Origin: JAJYKC01 sp035545735
Lineage (GTDB): Bacteria; Acidobacteriota; Terriglobia; Bryobacterales; Bryobacteraceae
Length of the DNA stretch: 64,000 nucleotides
NCBI GenBank assembly: GCA_035545735.1
Contig: DASZXS010000027.1
Coordinates: 248,001 to 312,000 of the forward strand
Direction: 5' to 3'
Part shown: piece by piece, positions 43,335-52,716 of the stretch
Layout: every line of letters starts with the position of its first letter
Position numbering within the stretch: position 1 is the stretch's first letter
Program-made: the position numbers and the translations under genes
The notes under the pieces: generated by a model
Told to the model about the DNA's origin: nothing
Database searches by the model: none
Seen by the model: the letters and a program-made list of their open reading frames with translations, nothing else

Positions 43335-45899
43335 TTATTTCAAGACATCACTCTCCGCCCAGCGGAGCGGCGACCGGCACGGCCGCGTCAGCGGGTCATG
43401 GTAATGATTCGCTGTAACGCGGAGCGCGTACCCGAGCCGTCCGGTTATCTCCGGCGTGAACTCGCGAAAGAACTCGAAACCATTCTCCATCTTCTGTCCC
43501 GGAGACAATGTCATTACAGTAGTGTCTTCCAGCATGCCGCTCGTTGCAATTCTTCCAACAACGGCTTCCACGCGCACGTCCCCCGGCTCCAATCCGGCTA
43601 GATCCAGTACTGCCCGGATCGATAACGGAATGCCGGTCTGCACGGTGGCCGCCGGCCCGGGGCCCGCCTCCAGGAACTTCACATCGTTCCAAACCGACGA
43701 CACGCGCTCGTTCCATCGCGTCAGATCGCGCGCCATCTTGAAATCATCCTGTTGCATCCGTACGCCGGCCGAGTGCGCGGGTTCGTAGAACTGCGCCATG
43801 TACTCGTTCACCATTCGCCATGCGCTGAAGCACGTGCTGATGTTCCGGATGGATTCGCGCATCCGGCGGACCCAGGCGGTGGGAACACCATTTTCTCCCC
43901 GGTCGTAATAGAGCGGGACAATCTCGTTCTCCAACAGAGAATAAATCGTGCGGGCATGGGTATCGTCCTGGGCCGGATCGTATGGCTCCCGTCCGCCGAT
44001 CGCCCAGCCGCCGGACACCTCGTACCCTTCGTCGAACCACCCATCCAGGATGCTTAGATTCAGCACTCCGTTGATTCCAGCCTTCATTCCGCTGGTTCCA
44101 CACGCCTCTTCGCCGCGACGCGGATTGTTGAGCCAGATATCGACTCCCTGCACCATCTCACGGCCGACCTGCATCCCATAGTCTTCCAGGAAGACAATCC
44201 GGCCGCGGAGTTCGGGGTCGCGCGACATTTGCACGATCTGCGAGATGAGCGTCTTCCCCGGAATGTCCTTGGGATGAGCCTTCCCGGCAATCACGACCTG
44301 AACCGGACGGCTTGGATTCGTCAAAATTTTCTTCAGCCGCTCGGGATCGCGGAACAGCAGCGTGGCCCGCTTATAGGTGGCGAACCGGCGCGCGAACCCG
44401 ATCGTCAATGCGTCCGCATCGAGCAATTCCGACATGCGGGTCAACTCCGCGGACGGCGCGGACCGCTGGCGAGCGCTGGCGAGCGAGCGTTCCCGTACAA
44501 AGCCGGTCAAAATCCGTTTGCGCCTGCGATGAGCGTCCCACAGCTCCGTGTCCGGGATCTCATTGACGAACTCCCAGGTCTTGGGTTCCTGGTGCCGTTC
44601 CCGCCAGTCGGGGACTAAGTATTGATCGTAGACTTGCGCCAGCTCGCCGTTCAGCCAGCCCCGGAGATGAACGCCGTTGGTGACATAGCTGATCGGAACC
44701 TCCCAAACAGGCAGCCCCGGCCACAGGTCCTGCCACATCTCTTGCGAAACTTCCCGATGGAGGCGGCTCACCGCGTTGCGGTACGCGGATGCCTGGAACG
44801 CGCAGATCGCCATCGAAAACGATTCGCCCTGATCGAACGGGTTGCGGCGTCCCAGCGAGAGAAATTTCTGGAAGTCGATACCGTTCTGCTCGCAATAAGG
44901 GCCCAGATAGGTATGCAGATTTCCAGCATCGAACAGGTCGATTCCGGCGGGCACCGGGGTGTGCGTCGTGAAAATATTATTGTGGCGGGAGGCTTCGAGC
45001 GCCTCCTCGAAGCGCAGCCCATGTTCCTGCATGAGAAGACGGATGCGCTCAATCGCCAGAAAAGCGGAGTGCCCTTCGTTCATGTGGTAGACGGTGGGCG
45101 AAAGCCCCAGCGCACGCAGGGCGCGAATTCCGCCGATCCCCAAAACCACTTCCTGCCGGATTCGCTTATGAATGTCGCCGCCGTAAAGCTGATCGGTGAT
45201 GGCCCGGTCTTCCGGTGAGGCATTCTCCGGGATATTGGTATCCAGAAGAAACAGGGTCACGCGCCCGACATCCATCTTCCAGACCTTGACGCCCACCTGG
45301 ATCGAGCCCAGGCTGACATGGATGATCAGCTCCTGGCCGTCTGGCGTGGTGACTTCGCGCACGGGCAAAGTATAGAAGTCATTCACCGGATTGCGCTCCA
45401 GTTGCAGACCGTCGGCATTCAGATACTGCTGAAGGTACCCCTTCTGATAGAGAAGCCCCACGGCGACCAGGGGGAAGCCGGAGTCGCTCGAGGCTTTCAG
45501 ATGATCTCCGGAAAGCACGCCCAGACCGCCAGAGTAGATCGGCATGCAATCCACCAGCCCGTACTCCATCGAGAAATAGGCGATTAGCTTGCCGTCGTCC
45601 GGATCCGGCTGCAAGGTTGAGTACTGATCCAGGCGCTCGCACGCGTTTTTGTAAACGCTGAGATAACGGGGATCGTTCGCCATTCGCTCGAGCGTGGCCT
45701 GCGGAATCCGACCCAGCATCAACACCGGGTTTGATCCGCAGCTCTTCCAAAGTTTTTCATCGAGGCGGCGAAACACCGCGCGCACGGAATGGTCCCAACT
45801 CCAGAGGAGGTTATAGGCAAGCTCGCCCAGGCGCGATAGCGCCGGCGGGAGCGCCGGTTGCACGATAAATTCTTTCAGCGGGTGAATTTGGAACGGCAT
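43335..45899 (-). CDS. glgP: Alpha-glucan (glycogen/maltodextrin) phosphorylase, DUF3417-type
   Basis: The ATG at 45897-45899 gives 854 residues starting MPFQIHPLKEFIVQPALPP; a longer frame to 46094 lacks family similarity. The N-terminal DUF3417-like segment (LGELAYNLLWSWDHSVRAVFRRLD) marks the TIGR02094 subfamily. Catalytic elements include AYFSMEYGLVDCMPIYSGGLGVLSGDHLK, TTHTPVPAGIDLF, FARRFATYKRATLL and the PLP-lysine region GTSGMKAGINGVLNLS. It releases glucose-1-phosphate from glycogen-like glucans in the cytoplasm. Divergent from egtB. Confidence 0.95.
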   Translation of the reverse strand: MPFQIHPLKEFIVQPALPPALSRLGELAYNLLWSWDHSVRAVFRRLDEKLWKSCGSNPVLMLGRIPQATLERMANDPRYLSVYKNACERLDQYSTLQPDPDDGKLIAYFSMEYGLVDCMPIYSGGLGVLSGDHLKASSDSGFPLVAVGLLYQKGYLQQYLNADGLQLERNPVNDFYTLPVREVTTPDGQELIIHVSLGSIQVGVKVWKMDVGRVTLFLLDTNIPENASPEDRAITDQLYGGDIHKRIRQEVVLGIGGIRALRALGLSPTVYHMNEGHSAFLAIERIRLLMQEHGLRFEEALEASRHNNIFTTHTPVPAGIDLFDAGNLHTYLGPYCEQNGIDFQKFLSLGRRNPFDQGESFSMAICAFQASAYRNAVSRLHREVSQEMWQDLWPGLPVWEVPISYVTNGVHLRGWLNGELAQVYDQYLVPDWRERHQEPKTWEFVNEIPDTELWDAHRRRKRILTGFVRERSLASARQRSAPSAELTRMSELLDADALTIGFARRFATYKRATLLFRDPERLKKILTNPSRPVQVVIAGKAHPKDIPGKTLISQIVQMSRDPELRGRIVFLEDYGMQVGREMVQGVDIWLNNPRRGEEACGTSGMKAGINGVLNLSILDGWFDEGYEVSGGWAIGGREPYDPAQDDTHARTIYSLLENEIVPLYYDRGENGVPTAWVRRMRESIRNISTCFSAWRMVNEYMAQFYEPAHSAGVRMQQDDFKMARDLTRWNERVSSVWNDVKFLEAGPGPAATVQTGIPLSIRAVLDLAGLEPGDVRVEAVVGRIATSGMLEDTTVMTLSPGQKMENGFEFFREFTPEITGRLGYALRVTANHYHDPLTRPCRSPLRWAESDVLK

Positions 45900-46014
45900 C
45901 GCAAATGAATAGCCTATTCTAACCTTGCGTGACCGCTCCATGAAGATCACGGTCCTGACGGAAACAACGGAAAAATCGCCGGGTATCGGTGATAATGACG
46001 GGAGGGAATGCCTA

Positions 46015-47229
46015 ATGCCGACTTTGGCGCCACCGGGGCTATTGCCTAGACTTCGCGACGCGCGCTCCATCACGGACAGCCTGTTCGACGCCATCCATCC
46101 GGATGCCTGGTACGACCGCCCTATTTCGGAACGGCACCGTCTCGTTTTTTATCTCGGACACCTGGAAGCTTTCGATTGGAATCTGATTGCGGTGAAGACG
46201 CTGGGCGAGCGTTCTTTTCATCCCGCGTTCGATAAGCTCTTTGAATTCGGTATCGATCCGCCCGAAGGCTCCGAGCCGGAGGACCGGCCGGCGGATTGGC
46301 CCCGTCTTTCGGAGATACGCGCCTATAACCAGCGTGTCCGCGAAAAACTCGATGCCTGGATCGGGAACGTGCCTGCGCAGGTGTTTCACGTCGCGGTGGA
46401 ACACCGGCTGATGCACGCGGAAACCATCGCCTATTTGCTGCACGGGCTGGACCACGCACGCAAATCGCCCCAAGAGTCCGGCGGTTTTCCCACCGGGAGA
46501 TCCGCCGCATCCCGAATGATCGAAATTCCGGCCGGAATCGCTACGCTGGGCCAAGCCGGCGGGGAATTTGGCTGGGACAACGAATTCACGCGCCACCAGG
46601 TGGAGGCGCCGGCGTTTGAGATTGCCAGCCGCAAGGTGACCAACGCCGAGTATCTGGAGTACGTCCGGGCCGGGGCGCCCGCTCCTTATTTTTGGACCCA
46701 GCGGCAGGGACAATGGCGATGGCGCGGCATGTTCGGGGAGATTCCGCTGCCCCCGGACTGGCCGGTATATGTCACGCAGCAGGAAGCCTCGGATTATGCA
46801 CGCTGGAAGGGGCTCGAACTGCCCACCGAGACGCAATTTCATCGCGCCGCCTACGGCACGCCCCAAGGCGGAGAGCGTTCCTATCCGTGGGGGGAGGATT
46901 CGCCGTCGCCCGCCAGAGGCAATTTTGACTTCGCCCGCTGGGAGCCGGCGCCGGTGTCAGCCTATCCCGCCGGAGACAGCGCGTTTGGCGTTTCTCAACT
47001 CGCCGGGAACGGGTGGGAATGGACTTCCACGGTGTTCGGCCCCTTCGACGGATTTGAGCCGTTCGCATTCTATCCGGGGTATTCCCGGAATTTCTTTGAT
47101 GGCAACCATTACGTGTTGAAAGGAGCGTCCCCGCGGACGGCGGCCTGTTTCCTCCGGCGTTCTTTCCGGAATTGGTTTCGGAGCCGCTACCCCTACGTCT
47201 ATGCGACTTTCAGACTTGCCGGAAATTGA
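46015..47229 (+). CDS. egtB: Ergothioneine biosynthesis sulfoxide synthase EgtB
   Basis: ATG 46015 is preceded by a strong GGAGGGA site seven bases away, giving 404 residues. The N-terminal DinB_2-like domain holds the three iron ligands: His49 in YLGHLEAFDW, and His130 and His134 in EHRLMHAE. The C-terminal formylglycine-enzyme-type (SUMF1) domain shows KVTNAEYLEYV, ASDYARWKGLELPTETQFHRAAY and QLAGNGWEWTSTVF. It joins a sulfur donor to hercynine with oxygen. Absence of egtA and egtC nearby fits use of cysteine rather than gamma-glutamylcysteine, as described for an acidobacterial EgtB; that is inference. Overlaps egtD by 29 bases. Confidence 0.93.
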   Translation: MPTLAPPGLLPRLRDARSITDSLFDAIHPDAWYDRPISERHRLVFYLGHLEAFDWNLIAVKTLGERSFHPAFDKLFEFGIDPPEGSEPEDRPADWPRLSEIRAYNQRVREKLDAWIGNVPAQVFHVAVEHRLMHAETIAYLLHGLDHARKSPQESGGFPTGRSAASRMIEIPAGIATLGQAGGEFGWDNEFTRHQVEAPAFEIASRKVTNAEYLEYVRAGAPAPYFWTQRQGQWRWRGMFGEIPLPPDWPVYVTQQEASDYARWKGLELPTETQFHRAAYGTPQGGERSYPWGEDSPSPARGNFDFARWEPAPVSAYPAGDSAFGVSQLAGNGWEWTSTVFGPFDGFEPFAFYPGYSRNFFDGNHYVLKGASPRTAACFLRRSFRNWFRSRYPYVYATFRLAGN

Positions 47230-48178
47230 GATTGCGGCGCCGGACTCTGAACTCGCCGCCGATGTCCGGGCCGGGCTAGCCGGGCCCGGCCAGAAGACCC
47301 TCCCGGCAAGGTGGTTTTATGACCATACCGGAAGCGCGCTTTTTGAAGCCATTACTCTCTTGCCCGAGTACGGCCTGACCCGGGCGGATCTGCGTTTGCT
47401 CGAAGAGCACTCGGGTGAAATCGCCAGGCGCCTGTCCGGCCGCCCTGTCCGGGTCGTCGAATTGGGCAGCGGCGGCGGAAAGAAAACCCGGATCATCCTT
47501 GATTCTCTGCAGGGAGACGCGCCCATCGACTTCCACCCGATCGACGTGTCCCAGGCGGCGCTCGACGCTTGCGAGACGGCTCTGGCCTCGCTCGCCCGTG
47601 TACATCCGGTGCAGGCCTCTTACAGCGAGGGCCTGGCGCAGGTGGTGGGCCACCGCCGGGCCGAGGAGCGCCTCCTGGTCCTGTTTCTCGGCAGCAACAT
47701 TGGAAACTTCGAGCCGCCGCGCGCCGCCGGTCTCCTCACCGACGTGCGGCGGAGTTTGCAGCCGGGTGACGCGCTCCTCATCGGGACGGACCTGGTGAAG
47801 CCGGCGGCCCGACTCATCGCCGCCTATGACGATGCGGCTGGAGTCACGGCCGCGTTCAACCGCAATCTGCTGGTTCGGCTGAACCGCGAACTGGGTGCGT
47901 CGTTCCCGGTGCGGGATTTTGCTCACGAAGCGCGCTACGATCCGCGCGAGCGCAGAGTGGAAATGCATCTTCGCGCCACCCGGGACCTGGTTGCGGAGGT
48001 GGCGGCGCTGGATCTCCAGGTCTCATTTCGCGCAGGAGAAACCATCTGGACCGAATCGTCCTATAAATTCGAACTGGCGCAACTTGCCGGGTTGGCGGCC
48101 AGCACCGGCTTTGACTCCGCTGCGCGCTGGGTGGATGCGGAGTGGCCGTTCGCCGAGAGCCTTTGGATCGCGGAGTGA
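47201..48178 (+). CDS. egtD: L-histidine N(alpha)-methyltransferase EgtD
   Basis: This 325-residue enzyme trimethylates histidine to hercynine with three SAM, the first step of ergothioneine synthesis. Family features are LPARWFYDHTGSALFEAITLLPEYGLTRADLRLLEEH, the SAM loop VVELGSGGGKKTRIIL (residues 86-100), LFLGSNIGNFEP and the C-terminal IWTESSYKFELAQL. The length is typical. It lies between egtB (29-base overlap) and an ABC ATPase (4-base overlap). Confidence 0.95.
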   Translation: MRLSDLPEIEIAAPDSELAADVRAGLAGPGQKTLPARWFYDHTGSALFEAITLLPEYGLTRADLRLLEEHSGEIARRLSGRPVRVVELGSGGGKKTRIILDSLQGDAPIDFHPIDVSQAALDACETALASLARVHPVQASYSEGLAQVVGHRRAEERLLVLFLGSNIGNFEPPRAAGLLTDVRRSLQPGDALLIGTDLVKPAARLIAAYDDAAGVTAAFNRNLLVRLNRELGASFPVRDFAHEARYDPRERRVEMHLRATRDLVAEVAALDLQVSFRAGETIWTESSYKFELAQLAGLAASTGFDSAARWVDAEWPFAESLWIAE

Positions 48179-48924
48179 ATGAACCCGGTCCCGTGGTCTC
48201 GTTCCGCGATGTCAGCTTTGCGCGCGGCGGTAGCGCTATTCTCGATCGCCTGAACCTGGAGGTGATGGCAGGGGAAACGTTGGTGCTGCTCGGGCGCAGC
48301 GGCTCGGGGAAAACCACGGCGTTGAAGATGGTGAACGGGCTGATTTTTCCCGACTCCGGCGCCGTGAACGTGGATGGGAAGCCAACCACGGAGTGGGACC
48401 CGATCCTCTTGCGGCGGCGCATCGGCTACGTGATCCAGGAGACCGGGCTCTTTCCGCATTTCACCGTGGCGCGGAATGTCGGTTTGGGACCCACGCTGGA
48501 GAAATGGCCCCAGGCGCGAATCGAGGCGCGGACCCGCGAATTGCTGCAGACGGTTGGCCTTGACCCGGCAGAGGTGAGCGGCCGGTTTCCGCGCGAACTT
48601 TCCGGCGGCCAGAGACAGAGGGTTGGAGTCGCGCGGGCGCTTGCGCGGGGTTCCTCGCTGCTGCTGTTCGATGAACCTTTCGGTGCGCTGGATCCTATCA
48701 CGCGGCACGAGTTGCAACAGGAATTCCTGCGGCTCCGCGGCGTCTTCGGCTCCACGTCCCTGTTTGTCACGCACGATGTGAGGGAAGCGATGAAGCTGGG
48801 GACGAAAATCGCGCTGCTGCGCAATGGCCGCGTGGATGTTCTCGCCACTCCGTCCGGCTTTCTGACGGCGAAGTCCGATGAGGCGAGGGCATTCGCCCAG
48901 TGCCTCCGCGATGAGGAGAGGTAG
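48175..48924 (+). CDS. ABC transporter ATP-binding protein, OpuC/EgtV type
   Basis: GTG 48175 overlaps the egtD stop in the pattern GTGA, giving 249 residues; a GTG at 48142 would add 11 residues inside egtD. Walker A is GRSGSGKTT, then IGYVIQETGLFPHFTVARNVGL, signature LSGGQRQRVGVARAL, Walker B LLLFDEPFGALD and VTHDVREA. It matches betaine/osmoprotectant importers of the OpuCA type, but lacks the C-terminal CBS domains of true OpuCA, as EgtV-like ATPases may. Energises the permease and binding protein that follow. Confidence 0.92.
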   Translation: MNEPGPVVSFRDVSFARGGSAILDRLNLEVMAGETLVLLGRSGSGKTTALKMVNGLIFPDSGAVNVDGKPTTEWDPILLRRRIGYVIQETGLFPHFTVARNVGLGPTLEKWPQARIEARTRELLQTVGLDPAEVSGRFPRELSGGQRQRVGVARALARGSSLLLFDEPFGALDPITRHELQQEFLRLRGVFGSTSLFVTHDVREAMKLGTKIALLRNGRVDVLATPSGFLTAKSDEARAFAQCLRDEER

Positions 48925-48927
48925 GTC

Positions 48928-49545
48928 ATGCGTCCGGGCCTCGCTCACGGCATTCTCGTATTGACGCTGGATCATTTCTTCCTTGTCGCGGTGTCCGCTC
49001 TGGCCGCGATTGCGATTGGAATTCCGGTGGGCATCTGGTCCGCGCGCCACCCACAAGGGCGGCGCTGGACGCTGGGGTTTGCGAGCGTGATGCAAACCGT
49101 TCCGAGCCTTGCACTATTCGGGTTTCTGATTCCCGTGCCGTGGATTGGAGGCATCGGGAAACGCACCGCGATCGTCGCGCTGATTCTGTACGCCCTATTG
49201 CCGGTGCTCAGAAATACAGTGGCTGGTATCCTTGGCGTAGATGCGGCGGTGCGAGAATCCGCGGTCGCGATGGGCATGACGCCGGGCCAGATCCTGTGGC
49301 AGGTGGAACTTCCCCTGGCGGCCCGCACAATCATGGCGGGCATTCGCGTGGCCGTTGTGATCACCGTCGGCTCGGCGACCATTGCGGCGGCGATCGGCGG
49401 CGGCGGCCTCGGTGAATTCATTTTTCGCGGTATCGCCAGCGTGGACACTACGCAGATTCTGGCGGGTGCGATTCCGGCGGCGCTGATGGCTCTGCTGGCG
49501 GACGGAGGTTTAGGTTGGATCGAAAAGCGATTGGCGCGTTCTTAG
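48928..49545 (+). CDS. ABC permease, OpuC/EgtU type
   Basis: This 205-residue permease has about five helices (LDHFFLVAVSALAAIAIGIPVGI, MQTVPSLALFGFLIPV, AIVALILYALLPVLRN) and the coupling helix region AVAMGMTPGQILWQVELPLAARTIMAGIRVAVV. The GVDAAVRESAVAMGMTP phrase is characteristic of betaine-type BPD permeases. It sits three bases after the ATPase gene and overlaps the binding-protein gene by 31 bases. Confidence 0.92.
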   Translation: MRPGLAHGILVLTLDHFFLVAVSALAAIAIGIPVGIWSARHPQGRRWTLGFASVMQTVPSLALFGFLIPVPWIGGIGKRTAIVALILYALLPVLRNTVAGILGVDAAVRESAVAMGMTPGQILWQVELPLAARTIMAGIRVAVVITVGSATIAAAIGGGGLGEFIFRGIASVDTTQILAGAIPAALMALLADGGLGWIEKRLARS

Positions 49546-50390
49546 TTGTCGCCCTGGCGCTGGGCGGCTGCGGCAAGAAACGCGAGGTTATCGTAGGCTC
49601 AAAGAACTTCACGGAGCAGTTGATTCTGGGCGAGATCATCTCGCAGCAGATTGAACGGCGGCTGCACATTCCGGTGAAGCGGCAACTGAATCTCGGTGGA
49701 ACCCTACTTGCGCACCAGGCGCTCACCAATTCGCAAATCGATCTCTATCCGGAGTACACCGGCACGGCGTACATGACGATGCTGCATCGTTCCGGGGTGA
49801 CGGATCCGGCCACGGTCCTCGACCAGGTGCGCGGCGACTACGCATCCTCTTTTCACCTGAAATGGCTCGATCCGCTGGGATTCAACGACAGCTTTGCAAT
49901 CGCCGTGCGCGGTGAACTGGCGCGGCAAATGAAGCTCGACACCATTTCGGACGCCGAGAAGTCGAAACGCCGGTGGGCTCTGGGATCCGGTTACGAGTTT
50001 CTGGAGCGTCCCGATGGCTTTCGCGCCCTGGAGGCCACATATCCGGATATGCAGTGGAACGGCGCTCCCAAGACGATGGACCTGGGGCTTCTGTACAAGG
50101 CATTGGAACAGGGACAGGTGGAGATGGTTGCGGGCAATACGACGGATGCCGCTCTGGCCACCGGCGCCCAGAAGGTGCTGAAAGACGATCGCCACGCTTT
50201 TCCTCCCTATCAGGCTTCCATTGTGGTGCGCTACGACACGCTGGACCGTTTTCCCGGGCTGGAAAAAGCGCTGAGCGAACTCTCGGGAAAAATTTCGGAA
50301 GAGGCGATGCAGAAGATGAACGGCGAGGTCGATGTTCAACATCGCCCGCCGGCTGATGTTGCGGCGGAATTTCTGAAAACGCTGCCTTGA
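49515..50390 (+). CDS. Substrate-binding lipoprotein, OpuCC/EgtU/OsmF type
   Basis: The TTG start at 49515 has a GGAGG site six bases upstream; 291 residues. The lipobox LALGGC anchors it to the membrane. The mature N-terminus IVGSKNFTEQLILGEII is the signature of glycine betaine/choline/ergothioneine-binding proteins, followed by LNLGGTLLAHQALTNSQIDLYPEYTGTAYMT. The final domain residues include the aromatic-rich site region. In this context the ligand is plausibly ergothioneine or hercynine, both trimethylammonium betaines; a general osmoprotectant role is the alternative. Confidence 0.9.
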   Translation: MDRKAIGAFLVVALALGGCGKKREVIVGSKNFTEQLILGEIISQQIERRLHIPVKRQLNLGGTLLAHQALTNSQIDLYPEYTGTAYMTMLHRSGVTDPATVLDQVRGDYASSFHLKWLDPLGFNDSFAIAVRGELARQMKLDTISDAEKSKRRWALGSGYEFLERPDGFRALEATYPDMQWNGAPKTMDLGLLYKALEQGQVEMVAGNTTDAALATGAQKVLKDDRHAFPPYQASIVVRYDTLDRFPGLEKALSELSGKISEEAMQKMNGEVDVQHRPPADVAAEFLKTLP

Positions 50391-50401
50391 GTCCGGCAGG
50401 C

Positions 50402-51172
50402 TCAGGAAAGCAGGGCGGCGGACTCCGCATCGAGAAACAGGTGCGCCGCGGCGTGGGTTCGCAGAATCGATGCCGGGCAGGAAGTGCCGATGCGTCCTTC
50501 CACCGCTTCCTTTACGGCGTGCTTCTTTCTGGGCCCGGGGACGACGGCGAAAACTTCCGGAACCCGCATGATCGCCGGAACCGTGAGCGTCAACGCGCGC
50601 GCCGGTACGTCAGCCAGCTTTGCAAACGCGCCGTCATGGACCTGCTGCTCACGGCAGGCGAGATCGAGTTCCACCACCTTCACGTCGAGCGGGTCCTCGA
50701 AATCGGCGACCGGAGGATCGTTGAACGCCAGATGCCCGTTCTCTCCGATCCCCAGGAGCGCGAGTCGAGGCGATGCCTGGCGGAGCAGCGCGGCATAGTC
50801 GCGACAGGCCTCTTCCAGGTCCGCCGCTTCGCCCCGCAGCCCGTGAAAGCTCTGCAAAGTTACTTTCGAAAGGAGATGATCTTCCAGGAATTTCCGGAAC
50901 GAGTGCGCATCGGTCTCCTTCGCTCCCGCGTATTCGTCGAGGTGAAACCCGGAGATCCTGTCCCAGGCGATGCCGGACTGCCCGGCAAGATGCCGCAGCG
51001 TCTCGGTCTGCGAAGGCGCGGACGCGAAAATCATAGACAACGGGCCGGCAGAACCGAGCCGTTCTTTTATCCGCTCCGCGAGCATGTCCGCCGCCGCGCG
51101 CCCGAGGTCTTCCCTGTTCTCGTAAACGCGAACCTGTAGTCCGCCGGTTTGAAAGCTTCTCAGCATCTTCAT
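50402..51172 (-). CDS. nagB: Glucosamine-6-phosphate deaminase/isomerase family protein
   Basis: This 256-residue NagB-like protein shows FASAPSQTETLRHL, FHLDEYAGAKETDAHSFRKFLEDHLL, LLGIGENGHLAFNDPP and TLTVPAIMRVPEVFAVVPGPRKKHAVKEAVEG. All match NagB, which converts glucosamine 6-phosphate to fructose 6-phosphate and ammonia. A 6-phosphogluconolactonase-like role is less likely given GENGHLAFND. It overlaps the Tat-exported protein gene by four bases, suggesting an amino-sugar pathway. Confidence 0.88.
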   Translation of the reverse strand: MKMLRSFQTGGLQVRVYENREDLGRAAADMLAERIKERLGSAGPLSMIFASAPSQTETLRHLAGQSGIAWDRISGFHLDEYAGAKETDAHSFRKFLEDHLLSKVTLQSFHGLRGEAADLEEACRDYAALLRQASPRLALLGIGENGHLAFNDPPVADFEDPLDVKVVELDLACREQQVHDGAFAKLADVPARALTLTVPAIMRVPEVFAVVPGPRKKHAVKEAVEGRIGTSCPASILRTHAAAHLFLDAESAALLS

Positions 51173-52716
51173 ACACCCTTCCGCCAGCCTGGATCCTGCG
51201 GCCCTTTTAATTGGATTGAAAACGAGCCATCCGGGTTCAACGGCTGGTCACAGGCCCAACGAATGGGACGGACCACGCCTCCCTTGCTCTCTATTGCAGC
51301 ACGGAGCCGGATCTCCTTCCCCTCCATCTCACGCGGAATAAGAAACGCGGCTTCGCGGACTTTGCCCCCGTGCGGGTGCCCGCGATCGAGCAATCCGCTC
51401 CTGCTCCAACCGCCGCCGGCCGCTTCCACGTTCAAGCGGAGCATTCCCGGTATGCCGGCCACTCCCGCGTTCGCCACGCCCACGATCAACTCGGAAGCGC
51501 CGTAGCGCTTGCGTTGCCACACCCAGGCCGGACGCACCCGGTAACCCATGCGGCGGCGCAACGTATCGAAGCCTCGCGGATAGCGTGCATGATATTGCGC
51601 CAGGTTTTGCGCCTCCGTCCAAAGAGACCAGTAGTTCGCTCCCAGGTCGAGCACGTGGAGCATCGCGTTTTCCCGCAGATTTATATCCGCTTTGTCCACG
51701 GGAATTTTCGATAAGTTGTAATCCCGGTGAAAGCCGTCCTCCATGATCGCCGGCAGCCATGGCGGACGATTGGCGAGCTGGTGGATCTGTTGCGGCTCTT
51801 CGACAAGGATGCTATCGGAACGGAGCCAGCAGCCCGAGCGCACGGCAAGGCCGATCACTTCGTCGTTTCCCACGGCGCTGATGTCCGGCTGAGTATTCAC
51901 CGCCAGCGGGACTTTTTTCCACGCCTCGATCTGAAGTTTCGTCATCGCGAGAAAGGTACGCTGCGCGGTGAGATAGTCGGGAAATGGATTCGGGAGGTCG
52001 CTGGTGTGACCTTCGCCCCAGAAGCCGTATTGCATCAGGTCCATCCACTCGATCAGCGGGTTATTGTCAAATCGAGCGGCCAGAAGCTCGTTCAGTTCCT
52101 GGAACGCCTTTTGAAACGCGGGGTGATCGTAGCGCGGCTCCACGAAGTCCACGCGACGCCCGTTCCGGTCCATGCTGCCGATCTTCACCACCGGCGCCTT
52201 GCCGTGGAGAAATTCCGGCATGGCGAGTTTTTCCGGCTCGAACTCCGGATTCGAAAGCTGCACCCGGAACGCAACGCGGAGACCATGCCGGCGCGCGGCG
52301 TCCAGCGTCAGATCCCACACCGGATCGAGATCGAGCCTGCCCGGACGCGACTGCACGTTGCGCCAATCGCAGCGGATGTAGAGGACGTCGGTGAAGGGAA
52401 GCGCCGCCATCGCCTCCACGGCCTGCTCCAGCGTCTCCTTGCCGCTCCGCACACCCAGGGCGGGACCGTTCTCTTCCCAGGTGTACCCCACCAGCCCGAG
52501 GCCATAATTACGAATGGGTTCGCGCGACGGAGTGGTGGTGGCGAGGGTTCGCCAGCCCGCGTCCTGTTCGATCCCGAACGGCCCCTGGTCGAGCCGGTCC
52601 GGAACATAGGCCGGCGTCTGGCCGGAGGCGTCGCCGGCCGCAATGGCGGCGGAGCCGGCGGCGGAAACGGCCAGAAATCCACGGCGCGTGAATTCCGTAT
52701 TCTGTTTTCGTTTCAT
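51169..52716 (-). CDS. Tat-exported hypothetical protein with TIM-barrel-like glycosidase features
   Basis: This 515-residue protein starts with a twin-arginine leader (FTRRGFLAVSAAGSAAIAAG). The core resembles a (beta/alpha)8 glycosidase of the GH-A type: DVLYIRCDWRNVQSRPGRLDLDPVWDLTLDAARRHGLRVAFRVQL, then LLAARFDNNPLIEWMDLMQYGFWGEGHT (the WGE stretch is in the usual catalytic-acid position) and later ILVEEP. A C-terminal beta-sandwich (LRLNVEAAGGGWSRSGLLDRG) follows. Substrate unknown; identity as a DUF4832-like or GH42-like family is a guess. Coupled to nagB, divergent from a TonB receptor. Confidence 0.65.
   Translation of the reverse strand: MKRKQNTEFTRRGFLAVSAAGSAAIAAGDASGQTPAYVPDRLDQGPFGIEQDAGWRTLATTTPSREPIRNYGLGLVGYTWEENGPALGVRSGKETLEQAVEAMAALPFTDVLYIRCDWRNVQSRPGRLDLDPVWDLTLDAARRHGLRVAFRVQLSNPEFEPEKLAMPEFLHGKAPVVKIGSMDRNGRRVDFVEPRYDHPAFQKAFQELNELLAARFDNNPLIEWMDLMQYGFWGEGHTSDLPNPFPDYLTAQRTFLAMTKLQIEAWKKVPLAVNTQPDISAVGNDEVIGLAVRSGCWLRSDSILVEEPQQIHQLANRPPWLPAIMEDGFHRDYNLSKIPVDKADINLRENAMLHVLDLGANYWSLWTEAQNLAQYHARYPRGFDTLRRRMGYRVRPAWVWQRKRYGASELIVGVANAGVAGIPGMLRLNVEAAGGGWSRSGLLDRGHPHGGKVREAAFLIPREMEGKEIRLRAAIESKGGVVRPIRWACDQPLNPDGSFSIQLKGPQDPGWRKGV

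Noticed and set aside
45900..46094. N-terminal extension of glgP by 65 codons
   Set aside because: The added sequence has no similarity to phosphorylases and overlaps the egtB start region; MPFQIHPLKEF is the normal beginning.
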